A DNA stretch of 64,000 bases from Lachnospiraceae bacterium (GCA_900751995.1 CAADTP010000046.1:19232-83231); one strand, 5' to 3'. Shown: positions 43,914-52,802, counted from the stretch's first letter. Numbers and translations are program-made. The notes: generated from the letters alone by a model not told the origin.

Positions 43914-43963
43914 GTTCTCAGAAACAAAATAGTGCAATCCAATGCTCAAGGAGGAAATTAAGC

Positions 43964-44845
43964 ATGGTAAACGAGTTTGAAATCAAAAAACAGCTTTGTG
44001 ACATCGGTAAGAGAATCTACAACCGTAACATGGTTGCAGCTAACGACGGAAACTTTTCTGTTAAGATAGCTGAGAATGAATATCTTTGCACACCAACTGG
44101 TGTATCCAAAGGATTCATGACACCAGAGTTCATCTGTAAAGTAGATGGCAAGGGTAATGTGATCCAGGCTAACCCGGGATTCAAACCATCATCTGAGATC
44201 AAGATGCATATGAGAGTATATGAGAAGAGACCGGACGTAGGATCTGTTGTACATGCTCATCCAATCTATGCTACATCTTTCGCAATCGCAGGTATCCCGC
44301 TTACACAGCCGATCATGCCTGAGGCAGTTATCGCTCTTGGATGTGTTCCGATCGCTGAGTACGGCACACCTTCCACAATGGAGATTCCGGACAACCTTGA
44401 GAAATACCTTCCATACTTCGATGCAGTACTTCTTGAGAACCACGGAGCACTTACATGGAGCACAGACCTTAACGCTGCATATATGAAGATGGAGTCTGTA
44501 GAGTTCTATGCACAGCTTCTGTATCAGACCAAGCTCCTTGGCGGACCGAAGGAATTTGACAAAGAGAACATCGAGAAGCTCTATGCGATCCGTCGTAAAT
44601 TCGGTATGCCTGGAAAACATCCGGCAAGCCTCTGCCTGAACAAAGACGGCAAGAACTGCCACAACTGCGGCGGTGCATGCCACAGCGAGGACTACAAACA
44701 GTTCCCAGGATATCAGTATGATTTCGTTGGAAAAGACTGTGATTGTGATAAAGATGCAGCTCCTGCAGCAGATACAGCAAAGAATGACGCAGAGCTTGTT
44801 GCTCAGATCACAAAACAGGTTATGGCTCAGCTTGGCCTGAAATAA
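43964..44845 (+). CDS. fucA: Class II aldolase (L-fuculose/rhamnulose-1-phosphate type) with encapsulation tail
   Basis: A 293-residue zinc aldolase splitting fuculose-1-phosphate (or rhamnulose-1-phosphate) to dihydroxyacetone phosphate and L-lactaldehyde. Family motifs are AANDGNFSVKI, TPTGVSKGFM, SSEIKMHMRVYEKRPDVGSVVHAHPIYATSFA with zinc-binding His residues, and LLENHGALTW. The usual enzyme is about 215 residues. Here a Cys-rich segment (KNCHNCGGAC) and an amphipathic C-terminal helix (ELVAQITKQVMAQLGLK) are added. The helix is the kind of peptide that targets enzymes to shells. The ATG at 43964 has AAGGAGGAAATTAAGC upstream. Confidence 0.9.
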   Translation: MVNEFEIKKQLCDIGKRIYNRNMVAANDGNFSVKIAENEYLCTPTGVSKGFMTPEFICKVDGKGNVIQANPGFKPSSEIKMHMRVYEKRPDVGSVVHAHPIYATSFAIAGIPLTQPIMPEAVIALGCVPIAEYGTPSTMEIPDNLEKYLPYFDAVLLENHGALTWSTDLNAAYMKMESVEFYAQLLYQTKLLGGPKEFDKENIEKLYAIRRKFGMPGKHPASLCLNKDGKNCHNCGGACHSEDYKQFPGYQYDFVGKDCDCDKDAAPAADTAKNDAELVAQITKQVMAQLGLK

Positions 44846-44876
44846 TTTTTTGACGGAATATTAAGGAGGACATCTC

Positions 44877-46265
44877 ATGCCAATAAGTGAGAATATGGTA
44901 CAGGAAATTGTACAGGAAGTTATGGCAAAAATGCAGATCGCAGATGCTCCGGCCGGAAAACATGGCGTTTTCAAGGATATGAATGATGCTATCGAAGCAG
45001 CCAAGAAGGCTCAGTTGGTAGTTAAGACAATGTCTATGGACCAGAGAGAAAAGATCATCACCTGCATCCGCAAGAAGATCAAAGAAAATGCGGAAGTACT
45101 GGCACGTATGGGTGTTGAGGAAACTGGTATGGGTAATGTAGGAGATAAGATCCTGAAGCATCACCTGGTAGCAGACAAGACACCTGGAACAGAAGACATT
45201 ACAACAACTGCATGGTCCGGAGACAGAGGACTGACTCTGATCGAGATGGGACCGTTTGGTGTTATCGGCGCGATCACACCATGTACTAACCCGAGTGAAA
45301 CAGTTCTCTGCAACACAATGGGTATGCTGGCAGGCGGAAATACAGTAGTATTCAACCCACATCCGGCAGCAGTTAAAACTTCTATTTACGCAATCAATCT
45401 TTTAAATGAGGCTTCCCTGGAATCAGGCGGCCCGGATAATATCGCTGTCACAGTTGAGAAACCAACACTTGAGACCAGCAATATTATGATGAAACATAAA
45501 GATATCCATCTGATCGCAGCAACAGGCGGCCCTGGTGTTGTAACAGCAGTTCTTTCCTCCGGTAAGAGAGGAATCGGTGCAGGAGCAGGTAACCCACCGG
45601 CACTGGTTGATGATACTGCTGATATCCGTAAGGCAGCTCAGGATATCGTAAACGGATGTACATTCGATAACAATCTTCCATGTATCGCTGAGAAGGAAGT
45701 TGTTGCAGTATCTTCCGTAGTTGATGAGTTAATGCACTACATGATCACAGAGAATGACTGCTATCTTGCATCCAAGGAAGAGCAGGACAAACTTGTTGAG
45801 ACTGTACTTGCAGGTGGCAAGCTGAACCGTAAATGTGTAGGACGTGACGCGAAGACACTTCTTTCCATGATCGGAGTTCAGGCACCGGCAAATACCCGCT
45901 GCATTATCTTCGAAGGACCGAAGGAACATCCGCTCATCACAACAGAGCTTATGATGCCAATCCTCGGAATCGTAAGAGCTAAGGATTTTGACGATGCTGT
46001 AGAGCAGGCTGTATGGCTTGAGCATGGCAACCGTCATTCCGCACATATTCATTCCAAGAATATTGATAACATTACAAAATATGCGAAAGCAATTGATACC
46101 GCAATCCTTGTAAAGAACGGCCCGTCCTATTCCGCACTTGGATTTGGCGGAGAAGGTTTCTGTACATTCACCATTGCAAGCCGTACCGGTGAGGGACTTA
46201 CAAGCGCAAGCACATTCACAAAGAGAAGACGCTGCGTAATGACAGACAGCCTTTGCATTCGTTAA
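44877..46265 (+). CDS. pduP: CoA-acylating propionaldehyde dehydrogenase, PduP-like
   Basis: A 462-residue aldehyde dehydrogenase that oxidises propionaldehyde to propionyl-CoA in the shell lumen. The N-terminal amphipathic helix (ENMVQEIVQEVMAKMQIA) is a typical encapsulation peptide. The catalytic Cys lies in NGCTFDNNLPCIAEKEV, and motifs GPFGVIGAITPCTNPSET and GPSYSALGFGGEGFCTFTIA are those of PduP/EutE. AAGGAGGACATCTC precedes the ATG. It follows the aldolase by 31 bp. Confidence 0.93.
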   Translation: MPISENMVQEIVQEVMAKMQIADAPAGKHGVFKDMNDAIEAAKKAQLVVKTMSMDQREKIITCIRKKIKENAEVLARMGVEETGMGNVGDKILKHHLVADKTPGTEDITTTAWSGDRGLTLIEMGPFGVIGAITPCTNPSETVLCNTMGMLAGGNTVVFNPHPAAVKTSIYAINLLNEASLESGGPDNIAVTVEKPTLETSNIMMKHKDIHLIAATGGPGVVTAVLSSGKRGIGAGAGNPPALVDDTADIRKAAQDIVNGCTFDNNLPCIAEKEVVAVSSVVDELMHYMITENDCYLASKEEQDKLVETVLAGGKLNRKCVGRDAKTLLSMIGVQAPANTRCIIFEGPKEHPLITTELMMPILGIVRAKDFDDAVEQAVWLEHGNRHSAHIHSKNIDNITKYAKAIDTAILVKNGPSYSALGFGGEGFCTFTIASRTGEGLTSASTFTKRRRCVMTDSLCIR

Positions 46266-46283
46266 TCAGGAGGAACAGAAACA

Positions 46284-47516
46284 ATGGATATGAACAATGT
46301 AAATATCGAAGAAATCGTTAAACAGGTTCTCTCCGGCATGACAGGAAACGCTCCTGCAGCAGCTGCTGCAACAAGCGCTCCGGCTGCTCCGGCAGGAAAC
46401 ACAATTCCGAAAAAAGCAAGAGTAGCAATGATGACAGAGAAGAAACATTTTGAGCTTCAGGAGTATGATCTTCCAGAAGTTGGTGACGACGACATCCTCG
46501 TTAAAGTTGAGGGCTGCGGCGTCTGCGGAACAGATGCTCATGAGTACAAAAATGACCCGTTTGGTCTTATCCCAGTAGTTCTCGGACATGAGGGAACCGG
46601 TGAGATCGTAAAAATGGGTAAAAACGTTAAAGTTGATACAGCTGGTAAACCGGTTAAAGTCGGCGACAAGATCGTTACCTGTATGATCTTCAAAGATGAT
46701 CCGGAAATCACAATGTTCGACCTTAACAAGAAGAACGTAGGCGGCGCTGACGTATATGGACTTCTTCCGGATGACGACGTTAAATTCAACGGCTGGTTCG
46801 CTGATTACATCTTCATCAGAGGCGGAAAATTCGGTTCTACATTCTTTAATGTAAGTGACCTGGATCTTGATTCCCGTATCCTCATCGAGCCATGTGCAGT
46901 ACTTGTACATGCTGTAGAGAGAGCAAAAACAACAGGAATCCTGAAATTCAACAGCAGAGTTGTTGTTCAGGGTTGCGGACCGATCGGTCTTATCTGCATC
47001 GCAGTTCTCCATACAATGGGCGTTCATAATATCTGTGCAGTAGACGGAAATGAGAAACGTCTTGAGTTTGCCAAGAGAATGGGAGCAAACACAACCGTTA
47101 ACTTCATGAACTTCAAGGGCATTGAGGCACTTACTGAGGCTGTTAAAGAGGCTCAGGGCGGACATCTTGCAGATTTCGCTTTCCAGTGTACTGGAAATCC
47201 TCATGCACACTCCAACATCTACAAATTTATCCGCAACGGCGGCGGTCTTTGCGAGCTTGGTTTCTTCATCAACGGTGGAGACGCTACCATCAACCCGCAC
47301 TTCGACCTCTGCTCCAAAGAGATCAACCTTGTTGGTTCCTGGGTATACAACCTCAGAGACTATGCAACAACATTTGATTTCCTTAAGAGAGCAAAAGCAA
47401 TCGGACTTCCAATGTCTGAGCTGATCACACACAAGTTCCCGCTTGAGGAGATCAACGAGGCACTTGAGACAAACCTGGCAATGACAGGTCTTAAGATCGC
47501 GATTGTTAACAAATAA
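46284..47516 (+). CDS. Zinc-type alcohol dehydrogenase (MDR family) with encapsulation peptide
   Basis: A 410-residue medium-chain dehydrogenase. An N-terminal amphipathic helix (NIEEIVKQVLSGMTGN) followed by an Ala/Pro-rich linker marks it as microcompartment cargo. The enzyme part has the zinc site CGVCGTDAHEYKN...GHEGTGEIV and the NAD site VVQGCGPIGLICIAV. It may reduce propionaldehyde, or lactaldehyde to propanediol. The sequence cannot decide. It is similar to threonine-dehydrogenase-like enzymes found in fucose microcompartment loci. Confidence 0.87.
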   Translation: MDMNNVNIEEIVKQVLSGMTGNAPAAAAATSAPAAPAGNTIPKKARVAMMTEKKHFELQEYDLPEVGDDDILVKVEGCGVCGTDAHEYKNDPFGLIPVVLGHEGTGEIVKMGKNVKVDTAGKPVKVGDKIVTCMIFKDDPEITMFDLNKKNVGGADVYGLLPDDDVKFNGWFADYIFIRGGKFGSTFFNVSDLDLDSRILIEPCAVLVHAVERAKTTGILKFNSRVVVQGCGPIGLICIAVLHTMGVHNICAVDGNEKRLEFAKRMGANTTVNFMNFKGIEALTEAVKEAQGGHLADFAFQCTGNPHAHSNIYKFIRNGGGLCELGFFINGGDATINPHFDLCSKEINLVGSWVYNLRDYATTFDFLKRAKAIGLPMSELITHKFPLEEINEALETNLAMTGLKIAIVNK

Positions 47517-47540
47517 CCTTAACGGGAAAGGAGAAGCAAC

Positions 47541-47855
47541 ATGGCAGAAGCTGTAGGAATTCTGGAGGTCTTCGGACTTGCGACAGCCTTTGTGGCAGCT
47601 GACGCCGGGTGCAAGGCTGCAAATGTCCACCTGGAGGTATTCGATAAGAATAAACCGGCGAATGCGGACAGCCTGCCAGTACCGCTTCTTGTCTGCATCA
47701 AGTACCGCGGAAGCGTGTCAGATGTCACGGCAGCGGTAGAAGCCGGCATGAAAGTCGCAGAGAGCATGACAGGCGTGGTACAGCATTACATAATCCCCAA
47801 CCCGGAACCAGGTACACAGAAAATGCTGAAAATCAGCGCCCTGGATAAAGATTAA
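47541..47855 (+). CDS. BMC-H shell protein, first of four
   Basis: A 104-residue single BMC domain protein (VGILEVFGLATAFVAADAGCKAANVHLEVFDKNKP...VAESMTGVVQHYIIPNP). Six copies should form a hexamer tile. It is more diverged than the PduA-like proteins downstream, with a longer beta2-beta3 turn and no KIGSG pore motif. It follows the alcohol dehydrogenase by 24 bp. Confidence 0.9.
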   Translation: MAEAVGILEVFGLATAFVAADAGCKAANVHLEVFDKNKPANADSLPVPLLVCIKYRGSVSDVTAAVEAGMKVAESMTGVVQHYIIPNPEPGTQKMLKISALDKD

Positions 47856-47858
47856 GAG

Positions 47859-47893
47859 GATTCCGAAGTTCACTTTACAAAAGTGGCGGAATC
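47859..47893 (+). other. Intercistronic hairpin in the shell-gene operon
   Basis: GATTCCG (47859-47865) pairs with CGGAATC (47887-47893), and inner bases CACTTT/AAGTG extend the stem. No T run follows. Confidence 0.45.
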
Positions 47894-47940
47894 ATATATG
47901 ATAAAAATGTAACGAAGATAAGATTCAGGAGGATAGAATC

Positions 47941-48216
47941 ATGGCACAGGAAGCATTAGGAATGGTTGAGACAAGAGGCCTCACAGCTGCGATCGAGGCA
48001 GCAGATGCAATGACAAAAGCAGCAGAGGTTGCTCTGGTAGGAACAGAGAAGATCGGTTCCGGTCTTGTAACTGTTATGGTTCGTGGAGACGTAGGCGCTG
48101 TAAAAGCAGCAGTAGAGAGCGGAAGCGCAGCAGCATCCAGACTTGGAGAGCTTGTAGCTACACACGTGATCCCGAGACCTCATACAGACGTAGAGAAAAT
48201 CCTTCCAAAGCTCTGA
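47941..48216 (+). CDS. BMC-H shell protein, PduA-like
   Basis: A 91-residue canonical hexameric shell protein (ALGMVETRGLTAAIEAADAMTKAAEVALVG) with the central pore loop KIGSG and the conserved end HVIPRPHTDVEKILP. PduA-type pores pass small diols and aldehydes. It is nearly identical to the protein at 48674, differing at about seven positions. AGGAGGATAGAATC precedes the ATG. Confidence 0.96.
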   Translation: MAQEALGMVETRGLTAAIEAADAMTKAAEVALVGTEKIGSGLVTVMVRGDVGAVKAAVESGSAAASRLGELVATHVIPRPHTDVEKILPKL

Positions 48217-48259
48217 TTCAGGCTTTGTGAGGAATAGAAATTAGTTAAGGAGTTCGCTC

Positions 48260-48601
48260 ATGGGAAAATCATATGGATTTATAGAAATCACTGGTGTAGT
48301 TGCGGCGATCAATGCCCTGGACATCATGTGCAAAACGGCAGACGTTGAGCTGGCGTCATGGGAGCGTAAGCTGGGCGGACGACTGGTGACCCTGATCGTA
48401 CAAGGCGATGTATCAGCAGTTACAGCAGCTGTCAATGCAGCAGTAGAGCAGGCTATCAAGAAGCCTGCCAGCTATGCGGTAATTGCCAATCCCCACGAGG
48501 AAATCGTCAAACTGGTTGAGCTGAGTGCAAGCCGATGGAAAAAGAGACAGCAGGAAAATCCGGAAGAAGCACTGGAAAGCAAAAACAGCAGCAAAAAATA
48601 A
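48260..48601 (+). CDS. BMC-H shell protein with charged C-terminal extension
   Basis: A 113-residue BMC domain protein (YGFIEITGVVAAINALDIMCKTADVELASWERKLGGRLVTLIVQGDVSAV). The pore segment is RKLGGR, more basic than in PduA. A lysine- and glutamate-rich tail of about 25 residues (SRWKKRQQENPEEALESK) extends past the fold and may contact cargo or nucleic acid. It lies between the two near-identical PduA-like genes. Confidence 0.9.
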   Translation: MGKSYGFIEITGVVAAINALDIMCKTADVELASWERKLGGRLVTLIVQGDVSAVTAAVNAAVEQAIKKPASYAVIANPHEEIVKLVELSASRWKKRQQENPEEALESKNSSKK

Positions 48602-48673
48602 GCTGTTGCACCAAAATAGTCAAAAGTAAACAGAACAAATAAAGCATTTATAATCCACAAGGAGGATATGATC

Positions 48674-48952
48674 ATGACACAGGAAGCATTAGGAATGGTT
48701 GAGACAAGAGGACTTACAGCAGCTATCGAGGCAGCTGACCAGATGTGTAAAGCAGCTAACGTTGCTCTGGTAGGAACAGAGAAGATCGGTTCCGGTCTTG
48801 TAACAGTTATGGTTCGTGGAGATGTAGGAGCAGTTAAATCTGCAGTAGAGAGCGGAAGCGCAGCAGCATCCAGACTTGGAGAGCTTGTAGCTACACACGT
48901 AATCCCGAGACCTCATACAGATGTTGAGAAAATCCTTCCGGTTCTTAAATAA
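48674..48952 (+). CDS. BMC-H shell protein, PduA-like duplicate
   Basis: A 92-residue protein almost identical to that at 47941, including KIGSG and HVIPRPHTDVEKILP. Differences are concentrated in helix 1 (DQMCKAANV instead of DAMTKAAEV) and at the last residues. I chose the ATG at 48674 because AAGGAGG lies eight bases before it. An ATG at 48668 is too close. The very similar nucleotide sequence of the 3' half suggests recent duplication or gene conversion. Confidence 0.95.
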   Translation: MTQEALGMVETRGLTAAIEAADQMCKAANVALVGTEKIGSGLVTVMVRGDVGAVKSAVESGSAAASRLGELVATHVIPRPHTDVEKILPVLK

Positions 48953-48975
48953 TTTCAACTGATTCTTACTGATAC

Positions 48976-49017
48976 GCACCGGCCGAAGGGCCATTAAGGC
49001 TTCTGGCCGGTGCTTTT
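48976..49017 (+). terminator. Intrinsic terminator-like hairpin inside the microcompartment operon
   Basis: GCACCGGCC (48976-48984) pairs perfectly with GGCCGGTGC (49005-49013), followed by TTTT. It separates shell genes from pduL and probably reduces expression downstream. Confidence 0.65.
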
Positions 49018-49057
49018 CAGTTTTCAGTTATGAGACCGAAAGAAAGCAGGTGTACTC

Positions 49058-49702
49058 TTGGAAACGAATAATATTGAAATGATCACAAAAATGGTGATCG
49101 ATGCGATCAACAAAAACGAAGACAAGGGCAATGGTTTTGTTGTACCTATCGGAGTTTCCGCAAGACATATTCACCTGACACAGGAGCATGTGGAGGCACT
49201 GTTCGGAGAAGGTTATCAGCTTACCAAGAAAAAAGATCTGATGGGCGGACAGTTTGCATCCAATGAAACAGTTACCATCGTAGGACTGAAGCTCCGTGCG
49301 ATCGAGAATGTAAGAATCCTCGGACCTGTCCGCAGCAAATCTCAGGTTGAGGTTTCCGCAACAGATGCGATCAAGCTGGGAATGAAGGTTCCGGTACGTA
49401 TGTCCGGTGACCTTGCCGGAAGCGCGCCGATCGCCATTGTCGGACCGAAAGGTGCTATTTATCTGAAAGAGGGATGTATTGTGGCCATGCGTCACATTCA
49501 TATGGCTCCGAAGGATGCCCAGGCTGCGGGTGTACATGATGGTGATATTGTTTCTGTTAAAGCGGACAATGAGCGCGGAACAATCTTTAATCAGGTTAAG
49601 ATCCGTGTAGATGACAGCTTTACACTGGAAATGCATATTGATACAGATGAAGCAAATGCAGCAAGAATTGCCACAGGCAATACAGTTACCATAATCAAAT
49701 AA
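49058..49702 (+). CDS. pduL: Phosphate propanoyltransferase PduL
   Basis: A 214-residue zinc enzyme converting propionyl-CoA and phosphate to propionyl-phosphate and free CoA, so CoA is recycled in the shell. Two related beta-barrel domains carry SARHIHLT and MRHIHMAP, the metal-binding histidine motifs, and a GGQFASNETVTIVG stretch. The N-terminal amphipathic helix (EMITKMVIDAINKN) may be an encapsulation peptide. The start is a TTG at 49058. No better codon lies near the ribosome site, so translation may be weak, which fits the hairpin upstream. Confidence 0.93.
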   Translation: METNNIEMITKMVIDAINKNEDKGNGFVVPIGVSARHIHLTQEHVEALFGEGYQLTKKKDLMGGQFASNETVTIVGLKLRAIENVRILGPVRSKSQVEVSATDAIKLGMKVPVRMSGDLAGSAPIAIVGPKGAIYLKEGCIVAMRHIHMAPKDAQAAGVHDGDIVSVKADNERGTIFNQVKIRVDDSFTLEMHIDTDEANAARIATGNTVTIIK

Positions 49703-49771
49703 TATTCCTCCTTTGGGGATGCCACTTTCTGGCATCCCTAACAGAGGATATGGAGAAAAACGGAGGCTCAT

Positions 49772-50038
49772 ATGATCGTAGGCAAAGTAGTTGGAAGCAT
49801 TGTTTCCACACGAAAAAGTGAAAAACTGATAGGAAATAAATTCATGATTGTAGAGCCGGTGCATCATATGAAAGCCGAGCACAGCCAGATTGTTGCCATC
49901 GATATCATCGGTGCGGGAATCGGCGAGTATGTATTGGTGGCACAAGGAAGCGCAGCAAGAATAGGCTGCGGCGTAGAAACAGCACCGGTAGATGCCGCAA
50001 TCGTCGGAATCGTAGATGACGGTGCAGGATTGGAGTAA
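49772..50038 (+). CDS. BMC-P pentameric vertex protein, EutN/CcmL family
   Basis: An 88-residue protein (MIVGKVVGSIVSTRKSEKLIGNKFMIVEP...IDIIGAGIGEYVLVAQGSAAR) that forms pentamers capping the shell vertices. Family length and the GAGxGE(Y/W)VLV motif fit. It overlaps or abuts the next gene closely, with a stop at 50036-50038 and the PduS ATG at 50043. A hairpin GGATGCCA/TGGCATCC (49717-49737) precedes it. Confidence 0.94.
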   Translation: MIVGKVVGSIVSTRKSEKLIGNKFMIVEPVHHMKAEHSQIVAIDIIGAGIGEYVLVAQGSAARIGCGVETAPVDAAIVGIVDDGAGLE

Positions 50039-50042
50039 CGCC

Positions 50043-51371
50043 ATGGATATCAAAGAATTACAGAAAATTATGCAGGAGAATGGTGTTGTCGGAGCAGGTG
50101 GTGCAGGTTTCCCTACATACATGAAACTGACAGACAAAGCGGATACCATTCTTATGAACTGTGCAGAGTGCGAACCATTACTGAAACTTCACAGACAGTT
50201 GTTGGAAAAGCACGCATATGAGATCATGAAAACATTCGATATGGTTGCGGAGACGGTAGGAGCTTCCCAGGCCATTATCGGAATCAAAAAGTCTTATGTA
50301 CAGACGATCAATGCTTTAAATCAGCATATTGAAGAATTCCCGAGGGTTAAGATCCATCTTCTGGATGAGGTTTATCCGATGGGTGATGAGGTTGTTCTTA
50401 TTTATGAGGCAACCGGACGTGTGGTACGGCCAGGAGGACTGCCAATCGAGCAGGGAGTAGCCGTATTCAATGTAGAGACACTCTACAATGTATACCGCGC
50501 GGTAGAAGAACACAAACCGGTTACAAGCAAATATGTTTCCGTTGTTGCAGAAGTTGAGAATCCTGTTACAGTGAAAGTTCCACTGGGATGCACACTGGAA
50601 GAGGTTGTTGCCCAGGCAGGCGGAACAACTGTGAAAGATCCTGTATATTTCGTAGGCGGCCCGATGATGGGACGTATCGGAAACGGTTCTGATCCGGTTA
50701 CAAAAACAACGAACGCAATCCTGGTTCTTCCAAAGGACCATGTTATTGTCATGAAGAAGCAGCGGACTTCTTCTATAGATCTGAAGAGAGCAGCATCCAT
50801 CTGCTGCCACTGCCATACATGTACAGATCTTTGCCCGAGACACAATCTGGGACACCCGATCGATCCGGCAATGTTCATGATGGCAGCATCCAATCAGGAT
50901 TTCAGAAATGTGAATCCTTATATCAATTCTGCATTCTGCAGCTCCTGTGGCGTCTGCGAGATGTATGCGTGTCCGCAGAGCCTGGCTCCGAGAACACTGC
51001 TTGCAGATATGAAGGGCGGACTTCGTAAGGCCGGAATCAGACCACCTCAGGGTGTTCAGCCGAAGCCGGTTCAGGAGTCCAGAGAATACCGCAAGGTTCC
51101 TGAGGAGCGTCTGATGGCACGTCTGGGACTTACCAGATATGACAAGGATGCACCGCTTCAGGAAGAACTTGTAAACGTATCGAAGGTAAAGGTTCTCTTA
51201 AGCCAGCATATCGGTGCACCGGCACAGGCAATCGTAAATGTAGGCGATATGGTAACAGAAGGCCAGATGATCGCACAGCCTGCACAGGGATTAAGTGTCG
51301 GAATCCATGCAACCATCAGCGGTAAGGTTACAGAAGTGACAGACCGCCATGTTGTAATTGCAAGAAATTAG
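50043..51371 (+). CDS. pduS: PduS-like RnfC-family flavo/iron-sulfur protein
   Basis: A 442-residue electron-transfer protein of the RnfC/NuoF-like type. It has VVGAGGAGFPTYMK and NCAECEPLL at the N-terminus, an SLBB-like middle, two [4Fe-4S] motifs (CCHCHTCTDLCPR and CSSCGVCEMYACP) and a C-terminal barrel-sandwich domain. PduS reduces cobalamin in B12-dependent loci. Here the dehydratase is B12-free, so it may instead move electrons across the shell or recycle NADH. The ATG at 50043 is preferred over one at 50016 that overlaps the BMC-P gene. Confidence 0.9.
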   Translation: MDIKELQKIMQENGVVGAGGAGFPTYMKLTDKADTILMNCAECEPLLKLHRQLLEKHAYEIMKTFDMVAETVGASQAIIGIKKSYVQTINALNQHIEEFPRVKIHLLDEVYPMGDEVVLIYEATGRVVRPGGLPIEQGVAVFNVETLYNVYRAVEEHKPVTSKYVSVVAEVENPVTVKVPLGCTLEEVVAQAGGTTVKDPVYFVGGPMMGRIGNGSDPVTKTTNAILVLPKDHVIVMKKQRTSSIDLKRAASICCHCHTCTDLCPRHNLGHPIDPAMFMMAASNQDFRNVNPYINSAFCSSCGVCEMYACPQSLAPRTLLADMKGGLRKAGIRPPQGVQPKPVQESREYRKVPEERLMARLGLTRYDKDAPLQEELVNVSKVKVLLSQHIGAPAQAIVNVGDMVTEGQMIAQPAQGLSVGIHATISGKVTEVTDRHVVIARN

Positions 51372-51387
51372 AAAGGACGTGCACAAA

Positions 51388-51936
51388 ATGAGTAGAGCAA
51401 TCGGAATGATTGAGTTTAAAACCACACCAGCTGGTATCACTGCAGCAGATGCCATGGTTAAGACATCTGAAGTAGAGATCGTGGAGGCGCAGACAGTATG
51501 TCCGGGAAAATATATTGCAATTATCACCGGAGATTTAAGCGCAGTAAAAGCTGCTGTAGACACAGCTGTAACAACATACGAGGACAAATGTATTGACAGT
51601 TTTGTACTGGGCAATCCACATGAGTCCATTTTCCCGGCAATCTACGGAACCACACAGGTCGAGGAGATCAGTGCCCTGGGAATTCTTGAGACCTATGATG
51701 CAGCATCTATCATCGAGGCAGCAGATCAGGCAGCTAAGACAGCTATCGTTGATCTGATCGAGCTTCGTATCGCCAAGGGTATGTGCGGTAAATCTTACAT
51801 GCTCCTTACCGGCGAGGTTTCTGCAGTAGAGGCTTCTATCGAAAGAGCAAAAGAGCTGGTAGCTGAAAAAGGAATGTACATGGATTCCTCAGTGATCGCT
51901 CATCCGGACAAGAGAATGATCGATACGATCCTTTAA
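51388..51936 (+). CDS. BMC-T tandem-domain shell protein
   Basis: A 182-residue protein with two BMC domains: AIGMIEFKTTPAGITAADAMVKTSEVEIVEA (first half) and ALGILETYDAASIIEAADQAAKTAIVDLIE (second half). Three copies form a pseudohexamer. The second-half segment RIAKGMCGKSY contains a Cys near the expected pore, recalling PduT, where three cysteines can bind an [4Fe-4S] cluster at the pore. That would pair functionally with the PduS protein just upstream. AAAGGACGTGCACAAA precedes the ATG. Confidence 0.92.
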   Translation: MSRAIGMIEFKTTPAGITAADAMVKTSEVEIVEAQTVCPGKYIAIITGDLSAVKAAVDTAVTTYEDKCIDSFVLGNPHESIFPAIYGTTQVEEISALGILETYDAASIIEAADQAAKTAIVDLIELRIAKGMCGKSYMLLTGEVSAVEASIERAKELVAEKGMYMDSSVIAHPDKRMIDTIL

Positions 51937-51952
51937 TATTGTCTTTATATCT

Positions 51953-51980
51953 GAGGGATATCCTTTTGAAGGGTATCCCT
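51953..51980 (+). other. Hairpin between BMC-T and deoR-type genes
   Basis: AGGGATATCC pairs with GGGTATCCCT with one G-T pair over a six-base loop. There is no T run, so it may be a weak terminator or an RNA-stability element. Confidence 0.4.
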
Positions 51981-52008
51981 GCAATGACATCTGAAAAGGA
52001 GGCATCTT

Positions 52009-52773
52009 ATGCTAGCATTAGAGAGAAGAAATCTGATTCTCGAGAAATTACAGGAAGAGAAAAGGGTTGTTGTAAGTGAACTAAGCCAGCTTTACAGTGT
52101 CTCAGAAGAAACCATCCGCCGTGATCTGGACAAGCTGGAAAAAGAGGGACTTGCCACAAAGAGTTATGGCGGTGCGGTGATCAACGAAGATGTCGGTATT
52201 GATTTACCATTTAATATTCGTAAAAACCAGAATGTACAGGGAAAGCAGAAAATGGCGGAGATTGCTGCTTCCATGGTGAATGACGGAGATCACATTTTTC
52301 TGGATGCCAGCACAACGGCAGTTTTTGTGGCCAAGGCTCTGAAAGAAAAGGAACGTCTTACCGTTGTTACCAATTCTATGGAGATCCTTTTGGAACTCTC
52401 GGATGTATCCGGCTGGAATATTATTTCCACCGGTGGAGTGATGAAGGAAGGGTATCTTGCATTCCTGGGTGCCAGAACCGAGGAAGTGATCCGCTCTTAT
52501 TATGTGGACAAGGTTATTTTTTCCTGTAAAGCATTAAATGAGGATCTGGGAATCATGGAATCCAAAGAAGCCTTTGGAACAACAAAAAAAGCCATGATCA
52601 ATTCCGGAAAAATGCGTATTCTGGTGGTAGACAGCACGAAATTTGATCAGACTGCTTTTTCCGTGGCAGGACAGCTGCGGGATATCGAGACGGTCATCAC
52701 AGACAAAAAGCCGTCTGAAAAGTGGCTGAAGCATTTCAGCGCGCATAAGATCGAATGCATCTACCCGAAATAG
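52009..52773 (+). CDS. DeoR-family transcriptional regulator of the microcompartment locus
   Basis: A 254-residue regulator. The N-terminal winged helix (ERRNLILEKLQEEKRVVVSELSQLYSVSEETIRRDLDKLEKEGLATKSYGGAV) is the DeoR signature. The C-terminal sugar-phosphate isomerase-like effector domain has DASTTAVFVAKAL and VVTNSMEILLEL. Such proteins usually repress sugar operons and are released by a phosphorylated sugar, here perhaps fuculose- or rhamnulose-1-phosphate. Candidate sites are the similar A-rich boxes at 40250-40325 and 43795-43884. AAAGGAGGCATCTT precedes the ATG. Confidence 0.92.
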   Translation: MLALERRNLILEKLQEEKRVVVSELSQLYSVSEETIRRDLDKLEKEGLATKSYGGAVINEDVGIDLPFNIRKNQNVQGKQKMAEIAASMVNDGDHIFLDASTTAVFVAKALKEKERLTVVTNSMEILLELSDVSGWNIISTGGVMKEGYLAFLGARTEEVIRSYYVDKVIFSCKALNEDLGIMESKEAFGTTKKAMINSGKMRILVVDSTKFDQTAFSVAGQLRDIETVITDKKPSEKWLKHFSAHKIECIYPK

Positions 52774-52802
52774 GTTGGACATATATCGGAAAACGATTGT
52801 GT

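Noticed and set aside
46266..47630. Open frame of 454 codons on the minus strand opposite the zinc alcohol dehydrogenase
   Set aside because: It is an antisense shadow of a gene with clear family motifs. The translation has low-complexity Cys/Ser-rich character.
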